Shown: positions 1-8,180 of the stretch, piece by piece | Numbering within the stretch: position 1 is the stretch's first letter | How the letters are laid out: each line of letters begins with the position of its first letter | Origin: an uncultured Shewanella sp. | GTDB taxonomy: Bacteria; Pseudomonadota; Gammaproteobacteria; Enterobacterales; Shewanellaceae | Reading direction: 5' to 3' | Length of the DNA stretch: 61,746 nt | NCBI RefSeq assembly: GCF_947491715.1 | Contig: NZ_CANLKR010000029.1 | Coordinates: 1 to 61,746, forward strand | Translations under genes and position numbers: made by a program | The notes under the pieces: generated by a model | The model's input: the letters and a program-made list of their open reading frames with translations, nothing else | What the model was told of the DNA's origin: nothing | The model's database searches: none

Positions 1-1190
1 CTCAAATTAAAGCAGATACCTTTCTGGGCGGGAGTCTAATCGGCAATGGTGAGCAAATCACCAACTTAAATAACGAATACCTGCCGCCGCAAATAGATTT
101 AACCCAGGGGAATACGGTTACCGGCACACAAGTAAAGGCCGAAACCTTAATCGGCAATGGCGAGAAAATCACCAACTTAAATAACGAACACCTGCCGCCA
201 CAAATAGATTTAAGCCAAGGGGATACCGTTACCGGAACACAAATAAAGGCCACTCAAATTAAAGCAGATACCTTTCTGGGCGGGAGTCTAATCGGCAATG
301 GTGAACAAATCACCAACTTAAATAACGAACATCTGCCGCTGCAAATAGACTTAACCCAGGGGAATACGGTTACCGGTACACAAGTAAAGGCTGAAACCCT
401 AATCGGCAATGGCGAGCAAATCACCAACTTAAATAACGAACACTTGCCGCCACAAATAGATTTAAGCCAAGGGGATACGGTTACCGGAACACAAATAAAG
501 GCCGAAACCTTAATCGGCAATGGCGAGCAAATCACCAACTTAAATAACGAACACTTGCCGTCGCAAATAGATTTAACCCAAGGGAATACGGTTACCGGCA
601 CACAAATAAAGGCCGAAACCTTAATCGGCAATGGCGAGCAAATCACTAACTTAAATAACGAACACTTGCCGTCGCAAATAGATTTAAGCCAAGGGAATAC
701 GGTTACCGGCACACAAGTAAAGGCTGAAACCTTAATCGGCAATGGCGAGCAAATTACCAATTTAAATAACGAACACTTGCCGCCACAAATAGATTTAACC
801 CAAGGGGATATGGTTACCGGTACACAAGTAAAGGCCACTCAAATTAAAGCAGATACCTTTCTGGGCGGGAGTCTAATCGGCAATGGTGAGCAAATCACCA
901 ACTTAAATAACGAACACCTGCCGCTGCAAATAGATTTAACCCAAGGGAATACGGTTACCGGCACACAAGTAAAGGCTGAAACCTTAATCGGCAATGGCGA
1001 GCAAATCACTAACTTAAATAACGAACACTTGCCGTCGCAAATAGATTTAAGCCAAGGGAATACGGTTACCGGCACACAAGTAAAGGCTGAAACCTTAATC
1101 GGCAATGGCGAGCAAATTACCAATTTAAATAACGAACACTTGCCACCACAAATAGATTTAACCCTAGGGGATACAATTACCGGTACACAA
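1..1190 (+). repeat. Tandem 111-bp coding repeats (with 141-bp variant)
   Basis: About ten head-to-tail copies of a 111-bp unit encode the shaft of the fibre-like protein. Copies differ by only a few bases, and two carry a 30-bp extension. DNA identity is high enough that unequal recombination or replication slippage could change the copy number. Confidence 0.9.
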
Positions 1191-1538
1191 GTAAAAGCGG
1201 AAACCTTAATTGGCGATGGTTCACAGATCATAAACATAGCAGCCAATAATTTGCCGGCGATACCTAATGAAAAGCTTGATTTAATTACCACGAGTAACAA
1301 GGTAAATCGTAATAACCTGCCTGAAGCCAGTGGCACTCAAACCGGCATTGTCAGGCTGGCTCTAGCTGAAGAGGCTGAGCAAGGTACAGCCGCTAACCTT
1401 GCCATTTCGCCACTGTCTTTTGCCAGTGCCGCTAAATTAGAACATCATTTTGAATTTGTCGAAGATACCAATCAAACCATCACACTTGCCGATATTCCTG
1501 AAGGAAAAATCCTTGCTTTATATACCGATGTAAACTGA
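1..1538 (+). CDS. C-terminal part of a repetitive fibre-like protein (5' end outside window)
   Basis: The reading frame is open from base 3 to the stop at 1538, so this is the 3' end of a longer gene. It holds about ten near-identical units of 37 residues (core NGEQITNLNNEHLP-QIDL-QG). Two units carry a 10-residue longer variant beginning ATQIKADTFLGGS. After about base 1200 the repeats stop and a distinct C-terminal domain of ~110 residues follows, including GTQTGIVRLALAEEAEQGTA, which resembles the distal part of phage tail fibres. Period, composition and the neighbouring glycine-rich gene point to a trimeric fibre shaft, probably a host-range fibre of the downstream injection system. The exact family is not recognised and the fibre role is inferred. 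Confidence 0.7.
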   Translation, partial: QIKADTFLGGSLIGNGEQITNLNNEYLPPQIDLTQGNTVTGTQVKAETLIGNGEKITNLNNEHLPPQIDLSQGDTVTGTQIKATQIKADTFLGGSLIGNGEQITNLNNEHLPLQIDLTQGNTVTGTQVKAETLIGNGEQITNLNNEHLPPQIDLSQGDTVTGTQIKAETLIGNGEQITNLNNEHLPSQIDLTQGNTVTGTQIKAETLIGNGEQITNLNNEHLPSQIDLSQGNTVTGTQVKAETLIGNGEQITNLNNEHLPPQIDLTQGDMVTGTQVKATQIKADTFLGGSLIGNGEQITNLNNEHLPLQIDLTQGNTVTGTQVKAETLIGNGEQITNLNNEHLPSQIDLSQGNTVTGTQVKAETLIGNGEQITNLNNEHLPPQIDLTLGDTITGTQVKAETLIGDGSQIINIAANNLPAIPNEKLDLITTSNKVNRNNLPEASGTQTGIVRLALAEEAEQGTAANLAISPLSFASAAKLEHHFEFVEDTNQTITLADIPEGKILALYTDVN

Positions 1539-1545
1539 GGTCGAA

Positions 1546-2562
1546 ATGTTATATACCAAAATTGACAACCAACTAAAAAAACTCTCAACTTGCCTGATCC
1601 AAACGAGTCATGGTGTAAAAAAACTTAGCCGCTTGATAATGAAGCAAGGTCAAACGGTAACCACTATTGCTATGCCGGATTCTTTCCCCGTGCTTGGAGA
1701 AGATAAGACTCCATATGATAGCGGTACCTTGGTGTTTAATGGCCTGGGGATTTTATTTACTCAGCCGGGAGCACATACTTTTACCATACCTTTTGGAGTG
1801 AAAAAGGTTCACATGGTGGCAATTGGCGCTGGCGGCAGTGGTGGCTTGGGAGGTGATCACGGCTCAGGAGGTGGCGGTGGCGGGCTTGCAGCCTTAAATG
1901 ATGTTGCTGTTGGCCCAGGACAAGCATTAGACATTGATGTTGGTGCTGGCGGAAAAGGTGCTGTTAACAATACCGCTTATGGTTTTGGCATTGATGGCGG
2001 AGACAGCCAGGTGCAGGGATATTTATTGGCGACTGGCGGGAAGAAGGGAGGAAGTGATGGCGCAGCAAATAATGCTGCAGGTGAAGGGGGGGAAGGAAAT
2101 ATAATTATCTCAAACGTTGACGACTTTGTGGTTGGTACCGGGGGAAGCGGTGGTTTATCCAATCCAACTACAGGTATAGCTGTTGACGGCGGTGGTGGCG
2201 GCGGAGCGGCAGGTTATGGAGGAAATGGCGGTAATGGTGCTGGCGATGTGAATGGCGCTGTTAGCAATGCTTCAGGTGGCGTTTTGGGTGGCGGCGGCGG
2301 TGGCGGTACCACTAATAGTGGATTTAGAGGAGGAATGGGAGGAGGTGTCGGAGCTTTCGGCATAGGATCGGCTGGCAGTGGTGGCGCTTCATCAACAACA
2401 GGCAGAAATGGTTTTCCAGGTGAAGCGGGAAGTCAACACCTTAGCTATCCAAATGATGTGTTTGGAGCCGGGAGTGGTGGAGCAGACAATGTTGAAATTA
2501 CAGTTGATGCCCAAAATGGTGCAGTTCTTATTTGCTGGGGAGAGCCATTAGTTTTGTCTTAA
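1546..2562 (+). CDS. Glycine-rich fibre-tip-like protein
   Basis: The protein has 338 residues and starts 7 bp after the repetitive fibre gene, so the two are probably co-transcribed. About 85 N-terminal residues of ordinary composition lead into HTFTIPFGVKKVHMVAIGAGGSGG, the usual opening of glycine-rich beta-sandwich domains found at phage fibre tips. The remainder is dominated by runs of Gly, Gly-Gly-Gly-x and short polar loops up to a hydrophobic C-terminus (AVLICWGEPLVLS). In T4-like phages such polyglycine domains form the receptor-binding adhesin. Here I infer a distal fibre or adhesin acting with the upstream shaft protein. No catalytic motif is visible. Confidence 0.6.
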   Translation: MLYTKIDNQLKKLSTCLIQTSHGVKKLSRLIMKQGQTVTTIAMPDSFPVLGEDKTPYDSGTLVFNGLGILFTQPGAHTFTIPFGVKKVHMVAIGAGGSGGLGGDHGSGGGGGGLAALNDVAVGPGQALDIDVGAGGKGAVNNTAYGFGIDGGDSQVQGYLLATGGKKGGSDGAANNAAGEGGEGNIIISNVDDFVVGTGGSGGLSNPTTGIAVDGGGGGGAAGYGGNGGNGAGDVNGAVSNASGGVLGGGGGGGTTNSGFRGGMGGGVGAFGIGSAGSGGASSTTGRNGFPGEAGSQHLSYPNDVFGAGSGGADNVEITVDAQNGAVLICWGEPLVLS

Positions 2563-2671
2563 ATCACTCACTAACTCACTTATTAAAGCAATCAATTTGG
2601 CGCTGGTTATTATTCCTGCTTCATATATATCTTCTCTCATTCATTCAATTTGTCGATGATAAGGACGTCCC

Positions 2672-3214
2672 ATGAAACCACTGCAAGTGATGTTTATCAT
2701 ATTGTGTCTCTATTGCGGCGCATTAACCTTAAGCTGTGAGGCTAAGCCCTTGCCCAATGTCTATAGTGCGGAGCTCATTAAAGTCATTGATGCCGATACC
2801 ATCAAAGTCCGACTCTTGTTATATCCGGGTTTACACCAGACAGTGAACCTGCGCATTGCGGGCATCGATACCCCCGAGTCTCGCCGTGGGGTCAAAAGTG
2901 GTCAACGTATTCGCGAATGTGAGATCATTTTAGGCCATCAGGCCAGCGATTATGCCCGCAACTTATTACACCATGCCCAGCAGTTACGGGTCAAAAATAT
3001 CGACCCGACGCTCACCAAATACGCCAGCCGCATCAATGGCGAACTGTGGCTGCTAGACGGCGATTCTCCTATGAGTAATAGCATGAGCAATAGCATGAAC
3101 AATGCCATGAACTATGGCGCGCATTTAATCGAACAAGGCTTGGCAGTGCCTTACACCGGCGGCGCTCGCCAGCCCTGGGAGTGTAAAACTAACCCCGCCA
3201 CACCCGTTCAATAA
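2672..3214 (+). CDS. Secreted thermonuclease-like (SNase family) protein
   Basis: The protein has 180 residues and an N-terminal signal peptide (hydrophobic stretch about residues 5-20, ending near SCEA). The staphylococcal-nuclease fold is recognisable from VIDADTIKVRL and LRIAGIDTPES, which place D40/D42, R61, D66 and E69 where Asp21, Arg35, Asp40 and Glu43 of S. aureus nuclease lie. A later Arg in TKYASRING could be the Arg87 equivalent. The likely reaction is Ca-dependent phosphodiester cleavage of DNA/RNA in the periplasm or outside the cell. A short low-complexity insert (MSNSMSNSMNNAMN) sits near residues 130-143. A good AAGGA site precedes the ATG. It does not carry the effector tag of the genes that follow. 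Confidence 0.85.
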   Translation: MKPLQVMFIILCLYCGALTLSCEAKPLPNVYSAELIKVIDADTIKVRLLLYPGLHQTVNLRIAGIDTPESRRGVKSGQRIRECEIILGHQASDYARNLLHHAQQLRVKNIDPTLTKYASRINGELWLLDGDSPMSNSMSNSMNNAMNYGAHLIEQGLAVPYTGGARQPWECKTNPATPVQ

Positions 3215-3232
3215 CAGCGACAAGGAGAGGAT

Positions 3233-3697
3233 ATGTATTTACAAAAAGAGCAGCAAGAAGATATGGTTACAAGCCAATCCAAGGAAAAAGTCGATTACAT
3301 TCAAATGCGCAGTTATTCCCGTGCTGGGCGTTATGTGCCTGGGCAAAGTGGCTATCAAGCGCCCACTGTGAATCGCACCGGTCTGCCGGATCATGTTAAA
3401 GCGGGGGTGGAGCATTTATCTGGCGTGTCACTGGATCATGTTAAAGTGAATTATAATTCAGCCAAACCCGCACAGCTCAATGCCCATGCCTATGCGCAAG
3501 GCAGTGAAATCCACATGGCACCGGGCCAAAATAAACACGTGGCTCACGAGGCTTGGCATCTCACCCAGCAGGCCCAAGGCCGCGTGGCACCGACCACTCA
3601 GTTTGCAGGCCATGCCATTAACGACAGTCAAGCATTAGAGCATGAAGCCGATGTCATGGGCGCCAAAGCCGAAAGCATTGGCCGCAGCTTGGTCTAG
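3233..3697 (+). CDS. DUF4157 zinc-metalloprotease-like protein, free-standing
   Basis: The protein has 154 residues and is preceded by a strong AAGGAGAGG site. After a ~48-residue lead it is a complete DUF4157 domain: GLPDHVKAGVEHLSG, KVNYNSAKPAQLNAHAYAQG, then HEAWH (H105, E106, H109) and a downstream EHEAD (about 136-140) that could give the third zinc ligand. DUF4157 is a marker domain of eCIS cargo and is typically fused in front of a toxin domain. Here it stands alone and ends right after the EHEAD helix. The following genes carry toxin-like domains without an intact DUF4157, so it might serve them in trans or be the remnant of a fusion. Catalytic activity is likely from the motif but not proven. 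Confidence 0.85.
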   Translation: MYLQKEQQEDMVTSQSKEKVDYIQMRSYSRAGRYVPGQSGYQAPTVNRTGLPDHVKAGVEHLSGVSLDHVKVNYNSAKPAQLNAHAYAQGSEIHMAPGQNKHVAHEAWHLTQQAQGRVAPTTQFAGHAINDSQALEHEADVMGAKAESIGRSLV

Positions 3698-3774
3698 AGC
3701 GCCTTCAGCGAAAAGCCTTGAGCAGGAGCCCTCAGCGGAAGCCTTTAGCGAATAGAAAGAAAAAGGATTGAATC

Positions 3775-4794
3775 ATGTATGCACCATTACAGCTGACAAA
3801 GGATAAAAACAGGGTGGCCTTTAGCTCAATTACCACTTTTAAAAGAAAGAAAGCCCTCAGCGATGTTGATGGAAACCTATTTAGCAAACACAATGTATTG
3901 CAGACTCATAGTACTAGATCGACTCAGTCTATCGTTCAAAGGCGGGTACTTAACCTAGATAGTTCGGACCCCACAAGTGTTGAAGCAAGTAAAATAGCAG
4001 CGAATCGTGAGAGAGCTGTAGGTCGCTCCCCTGGCGTGATAATGACAGATGATGATATTCAGGCTCTGCTAACTATGGGTAAAGGTGAAGAACTAACAAT
4101 CATAGCGCATGGAAGCCCGATGTTTGGTAAGGACGAACCGACGGTGGCAGGTAAAACAGCCCAAGAGCTATTTGACTATTTAGTACACACTGGATTGAGA
4201 GTTGAGCATACTGGTGTAATCAATCTTTCTGCATGCACTACGGCCTGGGCAAGATGGGGGGAGAAATCGTTTGCAGAGAGACTGAGAGATATACTTCAAA
4301 AGAATGGGCGCACAAATAAAGTGACAGGTTTTAGAAGTTTTGTGGAAAGTTTGGACGTCGATACGGAAGTTGAATCGGCATACGATGAACGGGAAACTCG
4401 ATTGGCACTGGCACATTTTGGAAGATACACCATGGCGTTTATGAAATTGGTGGATAGAGAAGAAACAGAGGATGAGAAAAATGAAGTAGTGCAATCATTG
4501 GTGAAAAGCGCACAAAATCATATCAGGGAGGTGAGCAAAGCGGGCTCTAGCATCGAAAGGGTATCACAGATACCTCAAGAGGTGCAAGATTATCATCTAG
4601 CTATAGGTCAACTTTTAATGTCTTTCAAAAGGCGGTATAACGAAAACGATACTCCGAGTAAAAAGGCGGCGTTTTCAGGGGGAGTATATGAAGAAATGAG
4701 AGTTATACACCACACACTCAGGAATCAGGCATTTGGGGGAAAAGATGAAAGTCCGAAAGTGACTGCTTTGCCGGTGACATTTGATAATCGATAG
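3775..4794 (+). CDS. Putative eCIS effector with C80-like cysteine peptidase domain
   Basis: The protein has 339 residues and follows the shared AAAAAGGATTGA-ATG leader. It begins with the tag-like MYAPLQLTKDKNRVAFSS. From about residue 57 it resembles the autoprocessing cysteine protease of MARTX and clostridial toxins (clan CD, family C80). LTIIAHGSP supplies H112, the segment VAGKTAQELFDYL corresponds to the conserved G-x-S/T-A-x-E-L helix, and INLSACTTA supplies C154. Residues past ~220 are helical, charged and unrecognised. In toxins this domain is triggered by inositol hexakisphosphate in the host cell. Whether this copy processes itself or attacks host proteins is unknown. The fold assignment is from motif reading only. 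Confidence 0.6.
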   Translation: MYAPLQLTKDKNRVAFSSITTFKRKKALSDVDGNLFSKHNVLQTHSTRSTQSIVQRRVLNLDSSDPTSVEASKIAANRERAVGRSPGVIMTDDDIQALLTMGKGEELTIIAHGSPMFGKDEPTVAGKTAQELFDYLVHTGLRVEHTGVINLSACTTAWARWGEKSFAERLRDILQKNGRTNKVTGFRSFVESLDVDTEVESAYDERETRLALAHFGRYTMAFMKLVDREETEDEKNEVVQSLVKSAQNHIREVSKAGSSIERVSQIPQEVQDYHLAIGQLLMSFKRRYNENDTPSKKAAFSGGVYEEMRVIHHTLRNQAFGGKDESPKVTALPVTFDNR

Positions 4795-5038
4795 ATTAGG
4801 GTGATGCTGCGCTTTGTTAGTTATGCTTTTCGGCGCAACTATTTGAAATATAAATCAATTTATCGTGATTTCCCATCATCAAATCCTAACATTAAAACAC
4901 TTTTTAGCTTCACTCTTGTTCCTATTGATTTACAACTAGTGTTCTGGCATTACTCACAGAAGCACCCTCCGTGGCCCGAAGGCAACTGAAGAAAGCCAAT
5001 AACAATGAATACAGTCCAAATTTAAAAAGGATTGAGAT
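4795..5038. other. Intergenic region with part of the shared effector upstream leader
   Basis: I see no convincing gene. Bases 4951-4997 (CTCACAGAAGCACCCTCCGTGG then GCAACTGAAGAAAGCC) match 10577-10622, upstream of another effector, with few differences. The last ~50 bases before the ATG at 5039 (AACAATG...TTTAAAAAGGATTGAGAT) are shared with most of the effector genes in this block. Confidence 0.6.
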
Positions 5039-7855
5039 ATGTATGTACCATTGCAGAAAAAAGAGAATACCTTGGTCGTCGGTAGTCGGGGAAGTAAGGG
5101 GATAAAGAATTCTGTTGCTCAGAGGAAAAATAATGGAGAGCAAGGTTTTGGTTTTGTGGATAATCGACCTGAGAGTGTTGTGCAAAGAAAAATGCAGTCA
5201 CAAGCCAATATTACTTCTTTTTTACCAATTCAGAAAAAAGAAGATAATACTGGACTACCTGATAATCTAAAATCTGGCATTGAAAATCTGTCGGGCTACT
5301 CAATGGATGATGTGAAAGTAGACTACAGCTCCAGTAAGCCTGCACAATTACAAGCGTACGCTTACGCCCAAGGTTCTGATATTCGCTTAACTGCTGGGCA
5401 AGGAAGACTGAGTACCTGCCAATTATATTCTAAAAAAGTAATTGAATTGGCAAAAAACAGCCTAAAGGATAAAAATAGTCTAGACAAGAAAATAGCGAAA
5501 ATAAAAAAACTTATTCCATATATCGATCATTCTATCATGAAAGATGCTATTCGTTACATGTTGGAAGAAACGAAGGAGCAAGATAATGATTTACAGAGTT
5601 TAATCATCGCTGGGGTCGAGCCCACCAAGGCTGCTCTAGAAGCTATACAAGTCGCATCTTGGTCCTACGACCATGTTTCAAAAAGGATGTATTACTTAGG
5701 TAAAGATCCTGAAAATGCAAAAGTACATGATTTATATAAAGACTATGAAAATATGGATGTCATGCCAGAAATAGGGATACCTGATTCAAATCAGAAAAAA
5801 TATAAGGCAAAATTATATTATGACCCTGGAATAGTGGAGGCTTCGAAAGAAAACAAAAAAGAGTGTCAATTGAATGATGATTATAAAGAGCTTATAGAAA
5901 TAATGGGGATGAAAGAAGCCCAAAAAATAATGTACAAACAAGTTGATCATTACTCACAAGATGATCCAAAAACTGGACGCAGAAAATTGATAAACACAGC
6001 ATTGGCGCTGTACAAAGGGAGGATAGTCCCTGACTCTCTGATTACCTCCAACACAGCTCCTGATGAGTTACGAAAAGAACATTTCAAGTCGCCTAGAGGT
6101 ATCACAACGTCAAGCAATAAATACTGTTCAGATCAATACGCTATCAGCGAGTCATATATGAACGCCTTAAAAAAATTGGATGACAAAAAGACCCTAAGAC
6201 CAGAAGATCTTCAAATTTTACAAAAAGATTTTTTAGAACCGTGTAGAAATGACAACAGGATCAATCAGGGCTTTGCAAATTCTCGGGGAATTAGGATTCA
6301 AACCATCGCTCCCTCTTCTAGGGGGGGCAACACTACACATTGGGATTTCGCTCCGAAAAACAATGATTATGAGCAAAGCATCAAAAAAGGGAAGGATGCC
6401 TCTACAATACTTGACCATTTAAGACTGCGACTTAATGAGGTCGAAAAAGTCATCGAAAATAGAAATCTAAAAGAAGAGAAACCATTTGGAAATTTATTTT
6501 ATCGGGATAAGGAATTAAGCACGATCAAAGAAATAAAAAATTACAAAAAATATACAGACAGACAACTGTTCGCTTTTAAACAAGAACTTACTGAAAGACT
6601 AAATAGATACCAAAACGTAAAGGATGCTGAAGGCAAAGTCGGTGAAAATGATGGTAATAAGCTTATCGCCGAAAATGCAGAGTGGGAGGGAGGAAAAGTA
6701 GCTGTTGAAGGAAAGCGACTAGCGGACCCGTTGAACTCCCGAAATAACAACAAAGATTTGTACAGGGGAGAAGAAAAAAGAGAAAAATACGAGAAAAAAC
6801 GGTGGACTGCTATTACTGAAAAGCTGCATGTAACAAAAGAGGAACGACTCTTATTGGAAATAAAAGAAATGTTGATAAAGAAAAGAAGTGACGCTATCGA
6901 CAAAAAGGAGCAGTTACCTAAATCTAAAAAAGCTGATACACCTAAACAAGCAGAGTTAAGAGGTGAGTATAATAATGCAATTAATATTTTGAACGCTGAT
7001 TTAGATGATGTTGAATTACAATTAAAAGGCAAACAGGGGGAAACTCAGAAAGAGGTGGGAAAACTAGAAAGTCGAATCACATCCTATGAGAATAGAATAA
7101 TTGAAATAAATAGGATGGTTGACCCTATCAGTCATCAACCTAATGTGGTTCCTGTCAAGGGGGGCGAAGACTTAAAAATAAACGAAACCAGTGATCCTGA
7201 TTCATATCCAGTACAGGGTGATGTTCAATTATTGCTTGCCCGATACTATAGCCTACTAGATCAAGGAAAAAAATTGTCCTTTGATGAATACCAAGAAATT
7301 TTACTAAAGGAACAGGATAAAGATAGCGAAAATGAAAAAAAACAAGTAGATAGGGAATTGGAACGGTTAGGAAGAAGAAGAATAAATACACTTGGAGATG
7401 GTGACTGCCTATTTAATTCTGTTTCAAATCAATCGGAATTGGGTCTTTCAGTTAGCGAATTAAGAAACATCGTAGCTTACTTGATCGAAGATAATAGGCA
7501 CTTGATCCAAGACTGGCTTCCAGGTGGCACATCGATTGCTAATGTCGCCGATGAGATAAGAAACAATGGAAGATGGGCAGGAAATACCGGAGATTATGCT
7601 CCCAATTTAATAGCTACCGCCTTGGGGAGGCCCATTACGATTGTCCTAAATGGTGCGACCTTGACTCTTGAGCCCAATCAAAACATGGCTCGAAGAGTAA
7701 ACTTAAGAGTCCAAAATGAGATTGTAGTTGTTTATTCTGGTAATCATTACGATGCCACTTTACCAATGAAAAAGTCATCTGAAATGCCTGTAAAACCTGT
7801 GGGGATTTTGGAGGATTTGAATCAAATGCAGATTAAACGGAAGTACACTTTATAA
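5039..7855 (+). CDS. Large eCIS effector: tag, half DUF4157, charged middle, OTU protease
   Basis: The protein has 938 residues. Residues 1-60 hold the tag (MYVPLQKK ... NSVAQRK ... GFGFVDNRPESVVQRK). Residues ~77-120 match the first half of DUF4157 (LPDNLKSGIENLSG to YAQGSDIRLTAGQG), but the domain breaks off exactly before the expected HEAWH, so no zinc site remains. A long Lys/Glu-rich, partly coiled-coil middle of unknown function follows (about 120-780). The C-terminus is an OTU cysteine protease: GDGDC with D787 and C790, and GNHYDATL with H903. OTU domains cleave ubiquitin linkages, so the likely target is a eukaryotic host's ubiquitin system (inferred). It is preceded by AAAAAGGATTGAGAT and followed by the palindromic repeat at 8042. 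Confidence 0.8.
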   Translation: MYVPLQKKENTLVVGSRGSKGIKNSVAQRKNNGEQGFGFVDNRPESVVQRKMQSQANITSFLPIQKKEDNTGLPDNLKSGIENLSGYSMDDVKVDYSSSKPAQLQAYAYAQGSDIRLTAGQGRLSTCQLYSKKVIELAKNSLKDKNSLDKKIAKIKKLIPYIDHSIMKDAIRYMLEETKEQDNDLQSLIIAGVEPTKAALEAIQVASWSYDHVSKRMYYLGKDPENAKVHDLYKDYENMDVMPEIGIPDSNQKKYKAKLYYDPGIVEASKENKKECQLNDDYKELIEIMGMKEAQKIMYKQVDHYSQDDPKTGRRKLINTALALYKGRIVPDSLITSNTAPDELRKEHFKSPRGITTSSNKYCSDQYAISESYMNALKKLDDKKTLRPEDLQILQKDFLEPCRNDNRINQGFANSRGIRIQTIAPSSRGGNTTHWDFAPKNNDYEQSIKKGKDASTILDHLRLRLNEVEKVIENRNLKEEKPFGNLFYRDKELSTIKEIKNYKKYTDRQLFAFKQELTERLNRYQNVKDAEGKVGENDGNKLIAENAEWEGGKVAVEGKRLADPLNSRNNNKDLYRGEEKREKYEKKRWTAITEKLHVTKEERLLLEIKEMLIKKRSDAIDKKEQLPKSKKADTPKQAELRGEYNNAINILNADLDDVELQLKGKQGETQKEVGKLESRITSYENRIIEINRMVDPISHQPNVVPVKGGEDLKINETSDPDSYPVQGDVQLLLARYYSLLDQGKKLSFDEYQEILLKEQDKDSENEKKQVDRELERLGRRRINTLGDGDCLFNSVSNQSELGLSVSELRNIVAYLIEDNRHLIQDWLPGGTSIANVADEIRNNGRWAGNTGDYAPNLIATALGRPITIVLNGATLTLEPNQNMARRVNLRVQNEIVVVYSGNHYDATLPMKKSSEMPVKPVGILEDLNQMQIKRKYTL

Positions 7856-8041
7856 AGACTCAGTGACTCTGTAAATAATTCTTTTTAACAAGCAGCGCTA
7901 ACAAGACAGTCATGTTAAAGAAAACGCTGCATCCCACCTGGCTATTTGCGCAAATCATCAGGCGAGGGTAAGGGGGCAGGAGGAAAGAAAAAGCTAGGAC
8001 AAGCACGCAAATTCTTAATTCTAAACGCCCCTACCATTCAA

Positions 8042-8098
8042 GCCCATAACAAAACCTAAAAATCATTAAAAACGCTTTTTAGCCCAATTGTTATCGGC
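8042..8098. repeat. Effector 3' palindromic repeat, copy 1
   Basis: This is a two-stem imperfect palindrome. The outer stem is ATAACAA (8046-8052) with TTGTTAT (8088-8094), extended by GCC/GGC. The inner stem is CTAAAAA with TTTTTAG. A ~13-base A-rich loop separates the arms, and unequal spacers (AAC versus CCCAA) lie between the stems. No T-run follows, so it is not a simple intrinsic terminator. Confidence 0.85.
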
Positions 8099-8180
8099 CA
8101 TGAAGAAAAAGCCTATAACAATCGCTAAAGAAATTATAATTTACCCCGTAAGTCGAAGACCATCGGAGGAGGTTTGAGAT

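Noticed and set aside
1..1190. CRISPR-like regularly spaced repeats
   Set aside because: Repeats are contiguous, in frame and coding, with no unique spacers. The same applies to the arrays at 39800 and 41447.
254..1336. Long open frames on the minus strand across the fibre repeats
   Set aside because: They arise because the repeat has no stop in that frame. The plus-strand frame continues into a distinct C-terminal domain and an operon.
4801..4989. 62-residue ORF between two effectors
   Set aside because: It overlaps the shared upstream leader, has no domain and lacks a ribosome-binding site.
8042..8098. Palindromic repeats as intrinsic terminators
   Set aside because: Stems are AT-rich, loops are long and no T-run follows. 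The strong terminator at 54334 shows what a terminator looks like here.
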